In this document: one piece after another, positions 36,033-36,576 of the stretch
Numbering within the stretch: position 1 is the stretch's first letter
Layout of the letters: each line of letters begins with the position of its first letter
Source: a virus
IMG/VR virus record: IMGVR_UViG_3300038415_000117
Coordinates: 1 to 36,576 of that record
Strand: one strand, 5' to 3'
DNA: 36,576 nucleotides
The notes under the pieces: generated by a model
The model's database searches: none
Told to the model about the DNA's origin: nothing
What the model saw: the letters and a program-made list of their open reading frames with translations, nothing else
Position numbers and translations under genes: made by a program

Positions 36033-36062
36033 GTATTACGCGCTAGCCTGGCTGGATCTCAA
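36033..36062 (-). promoter_or_regulatory. class A promoter for gene 35683-36027
   Basis: TTGAGA (36062-36057), an 18-base spacer ending CTAGCGCG, TAATAC (36038-36033), then TAGGC and the ATG. It overlaps the last four bases of the upstream gene. Confidence 0.8.
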
Positions 36063-36355
36063 CAACGAAACCCGAAAGAGCCAGCATTTTCCAAGAGGGT
36101 CGTCAGCTTCACGGCCAATAGGTTCTCCGCCTCTTGGCGCGCGAGCGCGCGATCCTGGTTACAGCCTTCGACCACCAAGTCATCGGTAATGTGAGGTCCG
36201 CCACTCTTGATGCGAATCCTGGTGCTCCAGTGGACCCCATTGTACCACTCGGTAAGAGCCCCTTCCTTGTCCTCGTAGTGACCGTCCACTAGGGTCTTGT
36301 CGACCCACGTGTCAAACTGTGGGTCGAAGTAAGGTTCTCTGGCTGATTGGCTCAT
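36059..36355 (-). CDS. hypothetical protein
   Basis: This 98-residue protein is acidic with aromatic residues (EPYFDPQFDTWVDKTLVDGH) and a C-terminal helix (ALARQEAENLLAVKLTTLLE). No family is recognised. ATG 36355 lies next to an inverted repeat that may be an operator. Confidence 0.6.
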   Translation of the reverse strand: MSQSAREPYFDPQFDTWVDKTLVDGHYEDKEGALTEWYNGVHWSTRIRIKSGGPHITDDLVVEGCNQDRALARQEAENLLAVKLTTLLENAGSFGFRC

Positions 36356-36357
36356 GT

Positions 36358-36401
36358 ATGGTACTCTCTACTTGGGTTTCCGTAGGACATCAGAGTACCA
36401 T
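36358..36401. promoter_or_regulatory. 10-bp inverted repeat upstream of gene 36059-36355
   Basis: ATGGTACTCT (36358-36367) and AGAGTACCAT (36392-36401) are perfect inverted copies with 24 bases between. They fill the gap between the partial gene and the next start, so they probably form an operator or paired protein-binding sites. The first arm abuts the start codon. Confidence 0.55.
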
Positions 36402-36402
36402 A

Positions 36403-36576
36403 TCACGAATTTGTGTGATTCAACAGCCCAAGTAATTCAAGGTTTCGAATCAGGGGCTGAATTTGTTGGCTGAGATTGGATAGTGCTACCGCGCGGGCCC
36501 CAGCTCGATCAGAATCGAAACCACATCCTTTGACTTCGTTGGCTTGAATTCCTAAACAACCAGCCGGTAAGGTAAC
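36403..36576 (-). CDS. 3' part of a gene that leaves the window (partial)
   Basis: A leftward frame stays open from the right edge to TGA at 36403-36405, 57 residues (ending IRNLELLGLLNHTNS). It looks like the helical end of a phage protein (LSNLSQQIQPLIRNLELLGL), without a family match. Confidence 0.6.
   Translation of the reverse strand, partial: VTLPAGCLGIQANEVKGCGFDSDRAGARAVALSNLSQQIQPLIRNLELLGLLNHTNS

Noticed and set aside
36430-36480. T-loop-like GGTTTCGAATC in the right-hand gap
   Set aside because: Neighbouring stems do not pair, and the bases belong to an open reading frame that leaves the window.

Overview
The window looks like part of a large tailed-phage genome (or a large phage-like element). 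Genes are tightly packed, often overlap by a few bases, and switch strand in short runs. Phage-type genes include two virion fibre proteins (one with long collagen-like repeats), a P22-type antirepressor, an AP2-like DNA-binding protein, an adenine/cytosine DNA methyltransferase, HNH and GIY-YIG homing endonucleases, and many small proteins of the kind phages share. No rRNA, tRNA, CRISPR array or insertion sequence was seen. The host cannot be fixed. A Cys-patterned lipoprotein and a lone Fis-type regulator are weak hints of a Myxococcota-like (delta-proteobacterial) host.

Layout. 1-2.2 kb: a SLOG-like nucleotide-binding protein, then a leftward cluster of a CheY-like receiver, a J-domain-like protein, an unknown and a zinc-ribbon protein. 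2.2-4.3 kb: a zinc ribbon, dephospho-CoA kinase (coaE), a small beta-carbonic-anhydrase-like protein and a Nudix hydrolase. 4.4-7.05 kb: a YqiJ-like OB-fold membrane protein plus a flotillin, closed by a strong terminator. 7.1-12.7 kb: an HD-type hydrolase, the leftward virion genes and a DUF2786 protein. 12.8-16.0 kb: an unknown, a DNA methyltransferase whose catalytic DPPY is broken by an in-frame TAA, and an HNH endonuclease. 16.0-20.7 kb: a papain-like protease, a Cys-rich lipoprotein, a virion-like protein, uracil-DNA glycosylase (ung) and several unknowns. 20.7-26.4 kb: a long rightward operon ending in a TPM-domain membrane protein, a PspA/IM30 protein and three small coupled genes. 26.4-31.5 kb: Cys-rich paralogues, a GIY-YIG endonuclease, a DUF4343-type ATP-grasp enzyme, the antirepressor, a possible structured RNA locus and small regulators. 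31.6-36.6 kb: an AP2 protein, an IF-1 homologue (infA), a stand-alone PheRS alpha N-terminal domain, a SAM methyltransferase, a methyltransferase-glycosyltransferase fusion and a partial gene at the edge.

Three themes deserve attention. (1) A repeated promoter, TTGAG[AT]-N17/18-TAATA[CAG] with a conserved CTCGCGCG-like end to the spacer, usually stands 5 or 6 bases before an ATG, so several phage mRNAs should be leaderless. A second repeated box, TTGGTGTA[AG]C, often stands exactly 8 bases before a start. (2) The element carries both halves of a bacterial membrane-maintenance set: YqiJ-like plus flotillin, and TPM plus PspA. (3) Near one another lie two translation-machinery mimics, IF-1 and the tRNA-binding coiled-coil domain of PheRS alpha without its catalytic part, each with its own promoter-like box. 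Together with leaderless mRNAs this suggests phage control of host translation. That link is inference.
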